From Syntrophorhabdaceae bacterium (GTDB lineage: Bacteria; Desulfobacterota; Syntrophorhabdia; Syntrophorhabdales; Syntrophorhabdaceae), in the NCBI GenBank assembly GCA_036504895.1, contig DASXUJ010000054.1, positions 1-64,000 on the forward strand: a stretch of 64,000 nt of DNA, read 5' to 3'. This document shows positions 35,319-45,025 of this stretch, piece after piece; positions within the stretch are counted from its first letter, which is position 1; each line of letters begins with the position of its first letter. The notes beneath the pieces were generated by a model that worked only from the letters and a program-made list of their open reading frames with translations, was not told the origin of the DNA and did not search any database. Made by a program: the position numbers and the translations under genes.

Positions 35319-36425
35319 CTACACCTGTTTTATGTTGCCGCAGAATACGACTTCACTGTCCCGCTTCTTTTTTCCGCTGCCGCTTTTTTCGGACCTCACT
35401 TTGATCAATTCCCCTACGATGGAAACGGCCAGCTCCTCCGGAGTCTCCGCTCCGATATCGGTGCCGATGGGAGAAAAGACGCGTGCCAGCTCTTCCTTCG
35501 TAAAACCCCGGCCCATGGATTCCTCATAGATAAGATCTCTCTTGCGCCGGCTGCCGATCATGCCGACATATGCCGCCCCTTTCCTCAGTACCTGTTCGAG
35601 TACGTGCTTATCGAAAAGGTGGCCCCTCGTGACGATCACGAGATAACTGTCAGGACCTATGCCGAGGTCCGGGAGGGTCTTGAAGGAATTTATCACCTTT
35701 ATCTCCGTGGGCTCGGGAAAGCGTTCCCTGTTGGCGAAATCCTCCCGGTCATCGAGCACCACGGTCCTGAAACCGACGCTTGCGCTCAAAGGTGCGATCT
35801 TCTGCGACACGTGTCCCGCCCCGAAGAGAAAGACCGTACCCCCCTGTCGCAGGGGCTCCACAAGGAAACGGTGTGTATCGAAAGCCTCGGAATGGAGGGT
35901 GATCTTTGCGGGGCCCGAAATCAGCTTTTCAAGGAGATAAGGATCGCAGGTGACGGTGCCGATGACGCGTCTATCTTCCCCTATAAGACACTGCTCTCTC
36001 GACACGCCCTCTGCCCCGGTCTGCCTGTCCAAAACGGTGATGAGCCAGCCTTTCCTCCCTTGAGAGACGATCCGGGCGGCCTCCGAATAGATTTTCAGGT
36101 TGTTCTCCTCTCCTGCGTCGATATAATCGATCAGTATCTCTCCCGATCCTCCGCAGATCATGTCGGAGCCCGCGGCATCCGCGCTGGTAAGATCGAAGGT
36201 GTGGGTAATCGTCTTCTTTTTATCGATGACCTCCCGTGCGAGGCCTATGGCGTCCGCTTCGAGCCGTCCCCCTCCGATGGTGCCCGCGATGGAGCCGTCA
36301 GCCCTCACCACCATCTTCGCCCCTTCGGCACGGGGAGCGGAGCCCGCCTTATCAAAAATGGTGGCAACCGCAAAACTCTCCCCCCGGCTCAATAATTCCG
36401 CTATTTTTATGTAAAGTTCTCTCAT
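35319..36425 (-). CDS. xdhC: XdhC/CoxI-family molybdoenzyme maturation protein
   Basis: The 368-residue protein has an N-terminal XdhC/CoxI domain (TIFDKAGSAPRAEGAKMVV, IAGTIGGGRLEADAI, MICGGSGEILIDYI) and a C-terminal Rossmann-type XdhC domain (VFLFGAGHVSQKIAP, YVGMIGSRRKRD). XdhC-type proteins sulfurate and insert the molybdenum cofactor of xanthine-oxidase family enzymes. The likely client is the molybdenum hydroxylase at 15.9-19.7 kb, although it is not adjacent. The ATG at 36425 has AAAGGAGC upstream. Confidence 0.88.
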   Translation of the reverse strand: MRELYIKIAELLSRGESFAVATIFDKAGSAPRAEGAKMVVRADGSIAGTIGGGRLEADAIGLAREVIDKKKTITHTFDLTSADAAGSDMICGGSGEILIDYIDAGEENNLKIYSEAARIVSQGRKGWLITVLDRQTGAEGVSREQCLIGEDRRVIGTVTCDPYLLEKLISGPAKITLHSEAFDTHRFLVEPLRQGGTVFLFGAGHVSQKIAPLSASVGFRTVVLDDREDFANRERFPEPTEIKVINSFKTLPDLGIGPDSYLVIVTRGHLFDKHVLEQVLRKGAAYVGMIGSRRKRDLIYEESMGRGFTKEELARVFSPIGTDIGAETPEELAVSIVGELIKVRSEKSGSGKKKRDSEVVFCGNIKQV

Positions 36426-36807
36426 ACCCGCTCCTTTGAATGGTTTTCCCCCTTCAGTTTTATCATGTCTCTCCCCTAACAATCAATTCATGTCCTTTAC
36501 AGACAGAGTAGCCCTTTTTCAAAAAGAGGACCCCCTCGAAGGGCAGAGTCGCCTCAAGGAAGGTGCTCCTCTGTTCATCCTGGTGCGTTAAGCGCAGGGT
36601 AGCGAAGAAAACTCAGCGGAAAAAGGGGCGAGGTAGTATCCCCCGGGTCAAAGTGAGGGGGATGGGTGGGAAGCATTCGGCTTCCGCTCCGACCGATTAT
36701 GAAATGGGTTTTTTAAGAATTTTTTTGTGAGGTCTTCAAAAAGTCCCTTCTTCAGACAATTTTTAAGGCCTTGTCACAGGGCGGTTCGATAGGTTACTCT
36801 ATACCCC
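36426..36807. other. Intergenic region between divergent xdhC and rlmI
   Basis: No gene is seen. Two small hairpins can form: ATCCCCC/GGGGGAT (36638-36663) and GGAAGC/GCTTCC (36669-36685). A run of T near 36710-36730 follows. Promoters in both directions are expected but not identifiable with confidence. Confidence 0.45.
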
Positions 36808-37980
36808 ATGATTACACTAACCGTAAAACAGAAACGTATCGGACCTGTAGTAGGCGGCCACCCCTGGGTATTTTCCCAGGCCTTCGAGCCGATCCCCGAC
36901 GCGATTCCCGCGGGTGAGCCCGTCCGGCTCATGAGCAGCTCCGGGGAATTTCTCGCCCAGGGGTATTTCAGCTCCTATTCTCAGATCACCGTGCGCATCT
37001 GGGGACATGAGAAAGAGGAAGAGGTGGACGAGCAGTTTTTCATCCGCCGTGTGGAAAAGGCCTATAACCTGCGCCGGAAGTACGTGGAGAACGCGGAAAC
37101 CGACTCCTACCGGCTTATTAACGCCGAGAGCGATTTCCTGCCCGGCCTCGTTGTGGATAAATACGGCGACTATCTCGTAGTCCAGTTCCACACGCGGGGG
37201 ATCGAGGCCTGGAAGGTCCCTATTATCGCCGCCCTCGATCACGTGGTCCGGCCAAAGGGCATCTATGAGCGCTCCGACATCACCCAGCGCGCAATAGAGG
37301 GGATGGAGGCGAAGACCGGGACCCTGGCGGGCGATGTCCCGGACGTTTTCACCATCAGGGAGAATGGGTTTGCCTTTCTTGTAGACGTGAAGAAAGGGCA
37401 GAAGACGGGTTTCTTCCTCGATCAGCGGGACAAGAGAAAGGCCTTCCTCCGCTACACAAGAGACAAATCGGTCCTCAACTGCTTCTCCTATACAGGAGGT
37501 TTCTCCGTCTACAGCCTTGCAGGCGGGGCCAGGCGCGTGGTCAATGTGGATACCTCGGCGGCAGCCCTCGATCTCGCCAAAGAGAATATCAGGATGAACG
37601 GCTTTTCCGATAACCTGTGCGAATCGGTCTGCACCGATGTAAAGGGTTACCTGAAACAAGGTGGTGAGAAATTCGATGCCATCGTCCTCGATCCGCCGGC
37701 CTTCATCAAGGACAGAAGAAAGAAGAAGGAAGGCCTCGTAGGCTACAGGGGCATCAACGAGGCGGCGATGAGACTCCTCGCCAGGGAAGGCATCCTCCTC
37801 ACCTGCTCCTGCTCCACTCATCTGAGCGTCGAGGAGCTGAGATTCATCCTCTCCGAAGCGGGGGGCCGGACAAAAAAGAACTTCAAATTCCTCGAAGCCC
37901 ATACCCACGGCATCGACCATCCCGTTCTCGTGCCTTTTACCGAGGGCGAATACCTGAAGTGTTTTATCCTGAGCCTCTGA
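36808..37980 (+). CDS. rlmI: 23S rRNA m5C methyltransferase RlmI-like
   Basis: The 390-residue protein has an N-terminal PUA domain (about 1-80, VVGGHPWVFSQAFE) and a C-terminal Rossmann methyltransferase. SAM-binding motifs are LNCFSYTGGFSVYSLAGGA and FDAIVLDPPAF, and the catalytic Cys lies in LLTCSCSTHLS. This layout fits RlmI, which modifies C1962 of 23S rRNA. It has no strong ribosome-binding site before the ATG. Confidence 0.88.
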   Translation: MITLTVKQKRIGPVVGGHPWVFSQAFEPIPDAIPAGEPVRLMSSSGEFLAQGYFSSYSQITVRIWGHEKEEEVDEQFFIRRVEKAYNLRRKYVENAETDSYRLINAESDFLPGLVVDKYGDYLVVQFHTRGIEAWKVPIIAALDHVVRPKGIYERSDITQRAIEGMEAKTGTLAGDVPDVFTIRENGFAFLVDVKKGQKTGFFLDQRDKRKAFLRYTRDKSVLNCFSYTGGFSVYSLAGGARRVVNVDTSAAALDLAKENIRMNGFSDNLCESVCTDVKGYLKQGGEKFDAIVLDPPAFIKDRRKKKEGLVGYRGINEAAMRLLAREGILLTCSCSTHLSVEELRFILSEAGGRTKKNFKFLEAHTHGIDHPVLVPFTEGEYLKCFILSL

Positions 37981-38107
37981 CGCGTCCTTTACAGAAAGGC
38001 ACGAGGCAGATCGCACCCGGCGGGGAAAAAAAGGATAGCCTGACTTGCCTCTTCGCCGAACCCTGTATTATTATTGCTATAGATAAAGACACGTTGAGGA
38101 GGCCATA

Positions 38108-39763
38108 ATGGCATTGCACGAACTTGCCGGCAAACCCGTCCCCAGAAACCTGCTCGTAAATATACCAAGACTCGTGAGCGCCTATTATACGGAAAGCCCC
38201 GACCCTGCCGTCAACGCGGAAGCCATAGAGTTCGGCACCTCCGGCCACAGGGGATCGTCTTTCCGCAAGAGCTTCAATGAAGCCCACATTCTTGCCGTAA
38301 CCCAGGCGGTCTGCGATTACCGGGCGGGCCGCTCCATTGACGGGCCCCTCTTCCTCGGCATGGACACCCACGCCCTGTCGGAGCCGAGCCATGCCACGGC
38401 CATCGAAGTCTTCGCGGCAAACGGCGTCAACCTGATGATCCAGAAAGGCGGGGGGTATACGCCCACGCCCGTAGTCTCCCACGCGGTACTTTCCTACAAC
38501 CGCGGAAGATCGACAGGCCTCGCAGACGGGGCAGTGATCACCCCTTCCCATAACCCGCCCGAAGACGGCGGCTTCAAGTACGATCCCCCTCACGGCGGCC
38601 CTGCTGATGTGGCGGTGACCCGCTGGATAGAAGACCGGGCGAACGATCTTCTCCGCCGCGGCAACGACGGCGTGAAGCGCCTCTCCTTACGGGCAGCCCT
38701 TTCCTCGGGGACGGTGCACGAATACGACTTTATCCTGCCCTATGTTGCCGATCTCGCCCACATCATCGATATGGAGGCGATAAAGAATTCGGGGATCACC
38801 ATAGGCGTCGATCCCTTGGGCGGCGCGTCGCTCCCTTATTGGGAGCCCATTAGAGAGATGTACGGCCTCGACCTCACGGTCGTCAATCCGGCCCTTGACC
38901 CTGCCTTCGGCTTCATGACGGTCGATAAGGACGGCAAGGTGCGGATGGACTGCTCCTCTCCTTATGCCATGGCCCGCCTCGTGGGCTTAAGGGGTGATTT
39001 CGACATCGCCTTCGGGACCGACCCGGATGCCGATCGACACGGCATCGTGACGAGGAGCGCGGGACTCATGAACCCGAACCATTTTCTCTCGGTGGCGATC
39101 TGGTATCTATTCCAGCACAGGCCCCGATGGAGCGGGAGTTCGGCGGTGGGCAAGACCCTCGTGAGCAGCAGCATGATCGACAGGGTGGCGAGCCATCTCG
39201 ACCGCGCGCTCTACGAGGTGCCGGTGGGATTCAAATGGTTCGTAGATGGTTTGATCGACGGAAAATACGGATTCGGTGGCGAGGAAAGCGCGGGGGCATC
39301 GTTTCTCAAGAAAGACGGAACCGTGTGGACCACCGATAAAGACGGGATCATCATGGGTCTTTTGGCCGCGGAAATCACCGCGGTCACGGGAGAAGACCCG
39401 GGCGTCCATTACGAGGCCCTGACCGAGCTGTTCGGCGCCCCTGTCTACGAGCGCATCGATGCCCCGGCTACCCCGGAGCAGAAGGCCCTGCTGGGGAAAC
39501 TCTCTCCCGATCAGGTGAAGACCGATACGCTCGGCGGAGAGAAGATCCTTGCGAAATTAACGGAAGCACCGGGCAATGGCGCGGCCATCGGAGGCCTCAA
39601 GGTCGTCTCCCGAAACGGGTGGTTCGCGGCAAGGCCTTCGGGGACGGAAAATATCTACAAAATTTATGCGGAGAGCTTCCTCGGAACAGACCATCTCCAT
39701 ACCCTTCAGGAAGAGGCGATCGAGATGATCCGCCGGCTCTTTGAAGCGCAGGGAGTGGGGTAA
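38108..39763 (+). CDS. pgm: Phosphoglucomutase (alpha-D-glucose phosphate-specific)
   Basis: The 551-residue enzyme interconverts glucose 1-phosphate and glucose 6-phosphate. The phosphoserine loop is [16 protein letters not shown], the metal loop [11 protein letters not shown], the sugar loop [10 protein letters not shown] and the phosphate loop [11 protein letters not shown]. Length matches the Pgm family. AGGAGG lies before the ATG. It links glycolysis with glycogen or cell-envelope sugar metabolism, including the malQ gene nearby. Confidence 0.95.
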   Translation: MALHELAGKPVPRNLLVNIPRLVSAYYTESPDPAVNAEAIEFGTSGHRGSSFRKSFNEAHILAVTQAVCDYRAGRSIDGPLFLGMDTHALSEPSHATAIEVFAANGVNLMIQKGGGYTPTPVVSHAVLSYNRGRSTGLADGAVITPSHNPPEDGGFKYDPPHGGPADVAVTRWIEDRANDLLRRGNDGVKRLSLRAALSSGTVHEYDFILPYVADLAHIIDMEAIKNSGITIGVDPLGGASLPYWEPIREMYGLDLTVVNPALDPAFGFMTVDKDGKVRMDCSSPYAMARLVGLRGDFDIAFGTDPDADRHGIVTRSAGLMNPNHFLSVAIWYLFQHRPRWSGSSAVGKTLVSSSMIDRVASHLDRALYEVPVGFKWFVDGLIDGKYGFGGEESAGASFLKKDGTVWTTDKDGIIMGLLAAEITAVTGEDPGVHYEALTELFGAPVYERIDAPATPEQKALLGKLSPDQVKTDTLGGEKILAKLTEAPGNGAAIGGLKVVSRNGWFAARPSGTENIYKIYAESFLGTDHLHTLQEEAIEMIRRLFEAQGVG

Positions 39764-39850
39764 ACCATTTTTTGCGCAATTCCTTTGCGTACTACTCATT
39801 GAATAATATATATTTCTCTAATTCGAAAACTATCTCAGAGGAGGAAGTCG

Positions 39851-40324
39851 ATGCTGAAATTTGACGCTGCCGACATTTTGAAATTTGCCGTCCGTATCGA
39901 AGAGGACGGGGAGCTCTTTTATCTCAGGGCCGCCCAGATGGCCGGCGATAAAAAAGTGACCGATTTTTTTAACGACCTTGCCGCGGAAGAGGTCCGCCAC
40001 AAATCGTTCTTCCAGGGGCTCTTAAGCCTGGTCCAAAGGATCGATGCCCCGGAGAGCTATCCCGGCGAGTATATGGCCTACCTTCATGATTACATCGACG
40101 GCAAGGTAATTTTTTCGAAAGATAAAAAGGCGGTCCTCCAGGAGATTAGCGGCGTGGCGGAAGCGCTTGATTTCGCGATCCAGAGGGAAGTCGACTCCAT
40201 AACCTTTTACCAGGAGCTGAAGGCCTACGTGCCCGAGAAGGAACGTCCCGCCATCGAAAAGATCATTATGGAGGAACGGGGTCATTTTGCGCGCCTCTCC
40301 GCGATGAAGAGAGATCTGCCGTAA
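39851..40324 (+). CDS. Rubrerythrin-like ferritin-superfamily protein
   Basis: The 157-residue four-helix protein has the diiron ligands of the rubrerythrin/ferritin-like fold: an early Glu in RIEEDGELFYLRAAQ, EEVRHK in helix 2, EVDSITFYQ in helix 3 and EERGHF in helix 4. It lacks the C-terminal rubredoxin zinc ribbon. Such proteins handle peroxide in anaerobes. AGGAGG precedes the ATG. It converges with the glutamate-receptor-like genes. Confidence 0.85.
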   Translation: MLKFDAADILKFAVRIEEDGELFYLRAAQMAGDKKVTDFFNDLAAEEVRHKSFFQGLLSLVQRIDAPESYPGEYMAYLHDYIDGKVIFSKDKKAVLQEISGVAEALDFAIQREVDSITFYQELKAYVPEKERPAIEKIIMEERGHFARLSAMKRDLP

Positions 40325-40331
40325 GGACCGG

Positions 40332-41546
40332 CTACCTGGAAAAGCGGCTCTTCTTTCCCAGGCTCATCTGCTTCGGTTCGAGATTATTATCGAGGCCGTA
40401 GCGGGTCGCGAGTGCTTCCCATTCCGGCCTCTCCGCGATTTCGGTGAGGGCGAGGTTTACGGGCTTCCTTAAAGGGCTCCCCTTGGGAAAGGCAAAAGCG
40501 AAACGGTGGGGCTTGAATTCCGTGGGATGGATGCGCAGGGGCCTCGCAAACTCGTTGCCTGCGTAATAATGGAGGGTGAGCTCGCCCATAAAGAGGCCCT
40601 CTATCTTTTTCGCTCTCATGGCGGCCATGAGGGCGCTCTCGTCATTGAAGACCCGGTATTTTCCATTTATATCTTTGAGCAGAGTATGCTGCAGGCTGTC
40701 CCTCAAGACGCCGAGGCGCAGGCTCCGAAGTTTTTTCGCATCATAGATCTCCATGGACTGGCTTTGAATAAGAAGCGTCGAGGCAAGGGAGGCGGTAAAG
40801 GCGCTGAACGCCAATGCGCCGAGGAAGATCCAGATAAGACCTATAATGCGGGCCGGCAGCGTTTTGAGCGTCACATCATAGCACGCTCCCGCGGCTAAGG
40901 CCGAGCTCACCCAGTAGGTGCCCGTGCCGATCCCTTTGGCAGGGCGGCCTCCAAAATCTTCGGGATTCCGCTTCCTTTCGATGAGCCAGAGGATAAGCCC
41001 CACCCCCAAAAGCACCACCAGAAAAAGGGCGAGTATCTTTATCACACCCCAGGAAAAAAAAGTTTTCCCGGCGCCCAGTAAGGCATGAGAATCCTTGTCT
41101 GCCGGGACGGCCACTGCCAGGCGCTCCGTGCCGACCGTCGTGGAAAAATCGAAGAGCCGGTATCGGGCCGCGGTTTCATAAAGGGCTGCGATGGAGAGGT
41201 CGATCGTCCCGTTCCTGAGGCTGTCCTGAATTGTCTTGAAGGTCATCTCCCTGAATTCATAATCGATGCCAAGGTCGACGGCCATGTAGCGCCACAGGTC
41301 TACATTGAATCCCGTCCACTGGCCCCTCTCGTTCTTGATCGCAAAGGGGGGATCGTCTATCACTCCCACAATCAGCTTCTTATGGGGGAGGCTCGATGAA
41401 GCCTGCCCCTGCAGGGGAAGAGGCGTCAGGAGCGCCGCCAGCAGCACCACAAAGATAAGGAGAACACACATCTCCTTCATCATGAAACTGCCGATCTGCC
41501 CGATCTGGCCGGGGCCGCCTCCATGGCTTTTCAATTTCCCGACCAT
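40332..41546 (-). CDS. Ionotropic-glutamate-receptor-like channel, paralogue 1
   Basis: The 404-residue protein has the prokaryotic iGluR layout: a signal or anchor (about 27-46), SBP_bac_3 lobe S1 (about 55-160), TM1 (166-189), a pore loop with TM2 (about 205-260), then lobe S2 (270-390). The ligand carboxylate Arg of amino-acid binding proteins is kept (YETAARYRLFDFS, R128), and the gate helix has FSAFTASLAS, similar to the iGluR SYTANLAAF motif. In the potassium-filter position TVGYGD is replaced by GACYD. It overlaps the upstream paralogue by 16 bases. An ATG at residue 22 is an alternative start. Confidence 0.75.
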   Translation of the reverse strand: MVGKLKSHGGGPGQIGQIGSFMMKEMCVLLIFVVLLAALLTPLPLQGQASSSLPHKKLIVGVIDDPPFAIKNERGQWTGFNVDLWRYMAVDLGIDYEFREMTFKTIQDSLRNGTIDLSIAALYETAARYRLFDFSTTVGTERLAVAVPADKDSHALLGAGKTFFSWGVIKILALFLVVLLGVGLILWLIERKRNPEDFGGRPAKGIGTGTYWVSSALAAGACYDVTLKTLPARIIGLIWIFLGALAFSAFTASLASTLLIQSQSMEIYDAKKLRSLRLGVLRDSLQHTLLKDINGKYRVFNDESALMAAMRAKKIEGLFMGELTLHYYAGNEFARPLRIHPTEFKPHRFAFAFPKGSPLRKPVNLALTEIAERPEWEALATRYGLDNNLEPKQMSLGKKSRFSR

Positions 41547-42679
41547 GACGACCCTTTCGCCTCTTTTCTACCCAGCGGCTCGAGATCACGGGTGAGACCG
41601 TAGCGATGGGCGAGGCTGTCCCATTCAGGGCCTTCCATGAATTCCATGAGAGAAATATTGAGCCCTTCCCGTAGCGGGCTTCCCTGGGGAAGGGCAAAGG
41701 CAAGCCTCATCTTTTTGAGCGTAGTCAGGTGAAGGGAGAGCTTATTCCTATATTTGCTTTCCTCATAAGCCAGAAGCCGCTCGTTGCCGAAAAAGCCTTC
41801 TATTCTCCTTGCCAGGAGCGCCTCGATTACCTGGTCCGTCCTGTCGAAAAGGGTGAATTTCCCCCCCAGCTTCCCGAGGAGCGACGCCTGGGTGGTCCCG
41901 GTCACCGCGCCGAGGTGCATACCCCTCATGGCGTTCATATCATAGGTGTAGCCGAGGAGCTGCTGCCGCCCGATAAGGGAAGAGGCGAGCGACGCGGTAA
42001 GGGCGCTGAAGGCGATGGCCCCCGCCAATATCCATAGGAGCCCAATAATCCTGCCGGAAGTCGATTTGAGACTCACCCCGGTGCAAAACCCGGAGACGAG
42101 GGTGGAGCCGACCCAGTATAGCCCTGCCACGAGGCCTTTCACGGGATGGCCGCCGAAATGGTCCGGATTAGACTTCCTTTCGATGATCCAAAAGGTGAAC
42201 CCGGCAAGGAAGATCACGGCCAGGAAGAGAAGCCCCATCTCGATTATATTCCAGGAGAGAAGCACCTTGAGGGCGGCAAGGAAGGGATGGGGATCCCTGG
42301 TCGCAAGGACCGCGATAGCCGGCTCGATGGAGCCTATGGCGACGGAGAAATCCAAAAACCTATGGCGGTCCACCGTCTCGTAGAGAGGGGAAACAGAGAT
42401 ATCGGCGTTCCCCGATCGGAGCGTCCCCTCGATCTCCTTGAATTCCAATTCCCTGAATTCATAGGCCGAGCCCATCTTCAGGGCCATGTGACGCCACAGC
42501 TCGACGCAGAACCCCGTCCATTGACCTGTTTTGTCTTTGAAAGCCATTGGGGGATCGTTGACTATCGCCACCGTAAGCGGCCGCGTAACCGAAGGTGCAA
42601 CATTGCCCGATTGGGCAAAAACAAAGCCGCACTGCAGTACTATACATAGGGCAAGGATAAGACGGATGGGCCTATGCAA
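41531..42679 (-). CDS. Ionotropic-glutamate-receptor-like channel, paralogue 2
   Basis: The 382-residue protein is a paralogue of the next gene, with a signal peptide (1-22), S1 lobe (about 33-130), TM1 (about 145-168), pore loop and gate helix (about 188-238) and S2 lobe. YETVDRHRFLDFS keeps the ligand Arg (R105), and FSALTASLAS marks the gate helix. The potassium-filter position reads GFCTG instead of TVGYGD, again with Cys at the Tyr position. The gene is upstream in the operon, so the two may form a hetero-oligomeric receptor in the inner membrane, which is inference. Confidence 0.75.
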   Translation of the reverse strand: MHRPIRLILALCIVLQCGFVFAQSGNVAPSVTRPLTVAIVNDPPMAFKDKTGQWTGFCVELWRHMALKMGSAYEFRELEFKEIEGTLRSGNADISVSPLYETVDRHRFLDFSVAIGSIEPAIAVLATRDPHPFLAALKVLLSWNIIEMGLLFLAVIFLAGFTFWIIERKSNPDHFGGHPVKGLVAGLYWVGSTLVSGFCTGVSLKSTSGRIIGLLWILAGAIAFSALTASLASSLIGRQQLLGYTYDMNAMRGMHLGAVTGTTQASLLGKLGGKFTLFDRTDQVIEALLARRIEGFFGNERLLAYEESKYRNKLSLHLTTLKKMRLAFALPQGSPLREGLNISLMEFMEGPEWDSLAHRYGLTRDLEPLGRKEAKGSSWSGN

Positions 42680-42854
42680 CCCCGTTCACTCCATGGGGCG
42701 CACACACCTCCGAGCGCGAGAAGGGATAGACTGCGTAAGGGAGTCGCACGACCATTCTCCTCATTTTCTTACACTGAAGCGCAATTTGCAAGGGAAAAGG
42801 CGGCATTCCTCTTCCCTCTGGACTTCACCGCTCTTATCGTCCTAGAATAAGGAG

Positions 42855-43256
42855 ATGAAAAAGATAAGGCCCCAGTGCGGGCTTATAATCGAAAACGGAG
42901 AGGGGGAAGTGCTCCTTCAACTGAGGGACAATATTCCCGTCATACCCTGGCCCGATTGTTGGGGAACTTTCGGGGGCCAGGTCGAAGAAGGAGAAACGCC
43001 CCTGGAGGCTATTCGGCGGGAGATCAGAGAAGAGCTCGATCTCGAGATCCCCGCCCCGGAATATTTCGGCAATTTTCCCTATGACGGCTATGACATCTAT
43101 ATGTACCGGCTGGTGGCGGCCGACTTCACACTCGAGGAAGTGACGGTGCTCGAGGGGCAAAGGGCCGCGTTCTTTTCTCTCCGGGGCGTCGTCGAAAGCC
43201 CGTGCGCGGCAAACTGCAAGGAGATCGTCATCGCCTATTATCAGATGTTTCATTGA
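42855..43256 (+). CDS. Nudix hydrolase
   Basis: The 133-residue protein carries the Nudix box GGQVEEGETPLEAIRREIRE followed by EL and two hydrophobic residues. It probably hydrolyses a nucleoside diphosphate derivative in the cytoplasm, but the substrate is unknown. A further motif WPDCWGTF precedes the box. AAGGAG lies directly before the ATG, which is unusually close, so a later start cannot be excluded. Confidence 0.85.
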   Translation: MKKIRPQCGLIIENGEGEVLLQLRDNIPVIPWPDCWGTFGGQVEEGETPLEAIRREIREELDLEIPAPEYFGNFPYDGYDIYMYRLVAADFTLEEVTVLEGQRAAFFSLRGVVESPCAANCKEIVIAYYQMFH

Positions 43257-43282
43257 TCCCGGAGCTGCCGTTACTGTATGTC

Positions 43283-44125
43283 TCATGATAGTGCCAGCCT
43301 ATCCATAATGATTTTCTCCACCAGTGCGGTATTTACCTCATCGACACCCTTCCTGAGGAAGCGCCCGGCACCCCGGGGATGCCACACCACGGGGTCAAAA
43401 TCGATAAAGACCGTAACCGTGTAAAGGCCGCAGGCGCCCGCGAAATGGGCCATTCCCGAATCGTTCGATACGAAGATGCCCCCTTCCGAAAAGAACTCCT
43501 TCACGTCGGTGAGTTCGGTGAGGGTGATACTCTCCGGAAGCCCCAATCTGAGATCGAAAGGCTCCATGACCGCGGTCTCGATATCCCGCGATTTAAGTGA
43601 GTGATAGAGTTCGATGAAGTTATCCTCATGCCACTTTTCTTTCTTGAAGCCTTTCTCGGGATAGAGTATCACTCGTGAGCCGGGCCGGGGGGAGACCTCC
43701 TTCCTGAGGGCCCCTATCCCATGGCGCGCAAGCTGGGCCAGCTGGAAATCCTCCACATGAGTCGCCTGTGCCTGTAAGGAGATATTCCCGAAGGCGCCTT
43801 CCGGGTACATTTCAATAAAAAGAAGGGGCGACCGCGAGAAAGGCTGCCACCGCGACCTCAGGCTCCCTTCCCTGTCCTTGCCGATAAAGACGATCCGTTC
43901 CCAGGTAATCTCCGCAGGCCGGGAGGAGAAGAGATAGAGCCACCGGGCCGATTCGATTCCATGGACCCTGTCGAAATACTCCTGAAAGAGGCTGAGGAAG
44001 CGCTTGGTGCCGAGACCCACGAGGGGCGCGTGAAAGTGGTGGCGGAGGGATTGGAAGAGGGATTCGGAAAGGCACAGGTCGCCGAGCCCCCCGAGGTGAA
44101 TGCAGAGAATCTCTTCAGAATTCAT
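43283..44125 (-). CDS. Glycosyltransferase family 9 (heptosyltransferase-like)
   Basis: The 280-residue GT-B enzyme has the family elements HLGGLGDLCLSESLFQSL, a sugar-nucleotide site YPEKGFKKEKWHEDN and the signature FVSNDSGMAHFAGACG. Heptosyltransferases of this family add ADP-heptose to the lipopolysaccharide inner core. At 280 residues it is shorter than WaaC/WaaF. No LPS gene cluster adjoins it. Confidence 0.75.
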   Translation of the reverse strand: MNSEEILCIHLGGLGDLCLSESLFQSLRHHFHAPLVGLGTKRFLSLFQEYFDRVHGIESARWLYLFSSRPAEITWERIVFIGKDREGSLRSRWQPFSRSPLLFIEMYPEGAFGNISLQAQATHVEDFQLAQLARHGIGALRKEVSPRPGSRVILYPEKGFKKEKWHEDNFIELYHSLKSRDIETAVMEPFDLRLGLPESITLTELTDVKEFFSEGGIFVSNDSGMAHFAGACGLYTVTVFIDFDPVVWHPRGAGRFLRKGVDEVNTALVEKIIMDRLALS

Positions 44126-44182
44126 GAGCGGTTACACGATAAATCTTTTCGGGGGTGGAGCCTTTCGCCCTTACGCCCCCTC

Positions 44183-44800
44183 TCATTTGATGGCAGAGAG
44201 GGCCTTTATGATATCCGCGCCCCCCCGGTAGGTCTCTTTCTTGCCGCCGTCGGTTATGACGCAGGAAGGGGTCTGATTGATCTTGTCTTCCTGGATATAA
44301 CCCGCGAGCACGGCAAATACGGCGGCAGGGTCGTATGGCTGGAACCGCAGATAATTCTTGGAAAGATACTCCTCCAGTGCAGGGGGATTATTGATAACCG
44401 GGTTACCGTCCTTTTGCTGCTTCGCCGCTTCAAAGAGAATATTTCGCGCCTTGAGGAGATATTCCGGCTCTCTCCTGTCGCGGTAGATGAAGAGGAAATA
44501 TTTCGCATAAAGGGAGGAATAGGTATGAAAAGGCGCGTCAATAAAGGTGATGGTGATCGCGTTCCTTTTCACCAGGTCGGCAATAAGGGGCTCGATCTTT
44601 GGCTCCAGGGCCCTGCAGGGGCCGCAAAAATAGTCCGTATAAAACCGGACCTTCACCTTCCCGCTCCCAAGCACAGGGACAAGGTTGTCCTTTGCCAGAA
44701 AAGCAGTCTTGCCGTCCTGGGCAGTGGAATAGAGAGGGGCAAGAAGAAAGCCGAGGAGGACAAAAAGCGCAGTCAGTCGTGCGATAGATGGTGTTTTCAT
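44183..44800 (-). CDS. Secreted thioredoxin-fold protein (DsbA/DsbG-like)
   Basis: The product (about 205 residues) has a signal peptide (about 8-28) and the redox motif FCGPCRALEP, followed by helical DsbA-type insertions and a cis-Pro in QTPSCVIT. It probably catalyses periplasmic disulfide exchange. ATG 44800 gives a typical signal peptide; ATG six codons earlier is possible, and neither has a strong ribosome site. Confidence 0.82.
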   Translation of the reverse strand: MKTPSIARLTALFVLLGFLLAPLYSTAQDGKTAFLAKDNLVPVLGSGKVKVRFYTDYFCGPCRALEPKIEPLIADLVKRNAITITFIDAPFHTYSSLYAKYFLFIYRDRREPEYLLKARNILFEAAKQQKDGNPVINNPPALEEYLSKNYLRFQPYDPAAVFAVLAGYIQEDKINQTPSCVITDGGKKETYRGGADIIKALSAIK

Positions 44801-45025
44801 GTAGATTATTTTACTCATTGGGCGGTTTATTGTAAAGAGCAGGTTTGGGGAGGCGGGTGGTGTGTGGGGGGGAAGCCCCATTGAACCGACAGCCCGAAAA
44901 GCACCCTCCCGTAATCCCGGGGGTCTTGCCCATCGTGAGCGAACATGTCGTAGCGACTGACTACCGCTATTGAGTCAAGATGCGTATAGTTGGAATAAGT
45001 AAATGTCCGTCACGGAGTGAGCGCC

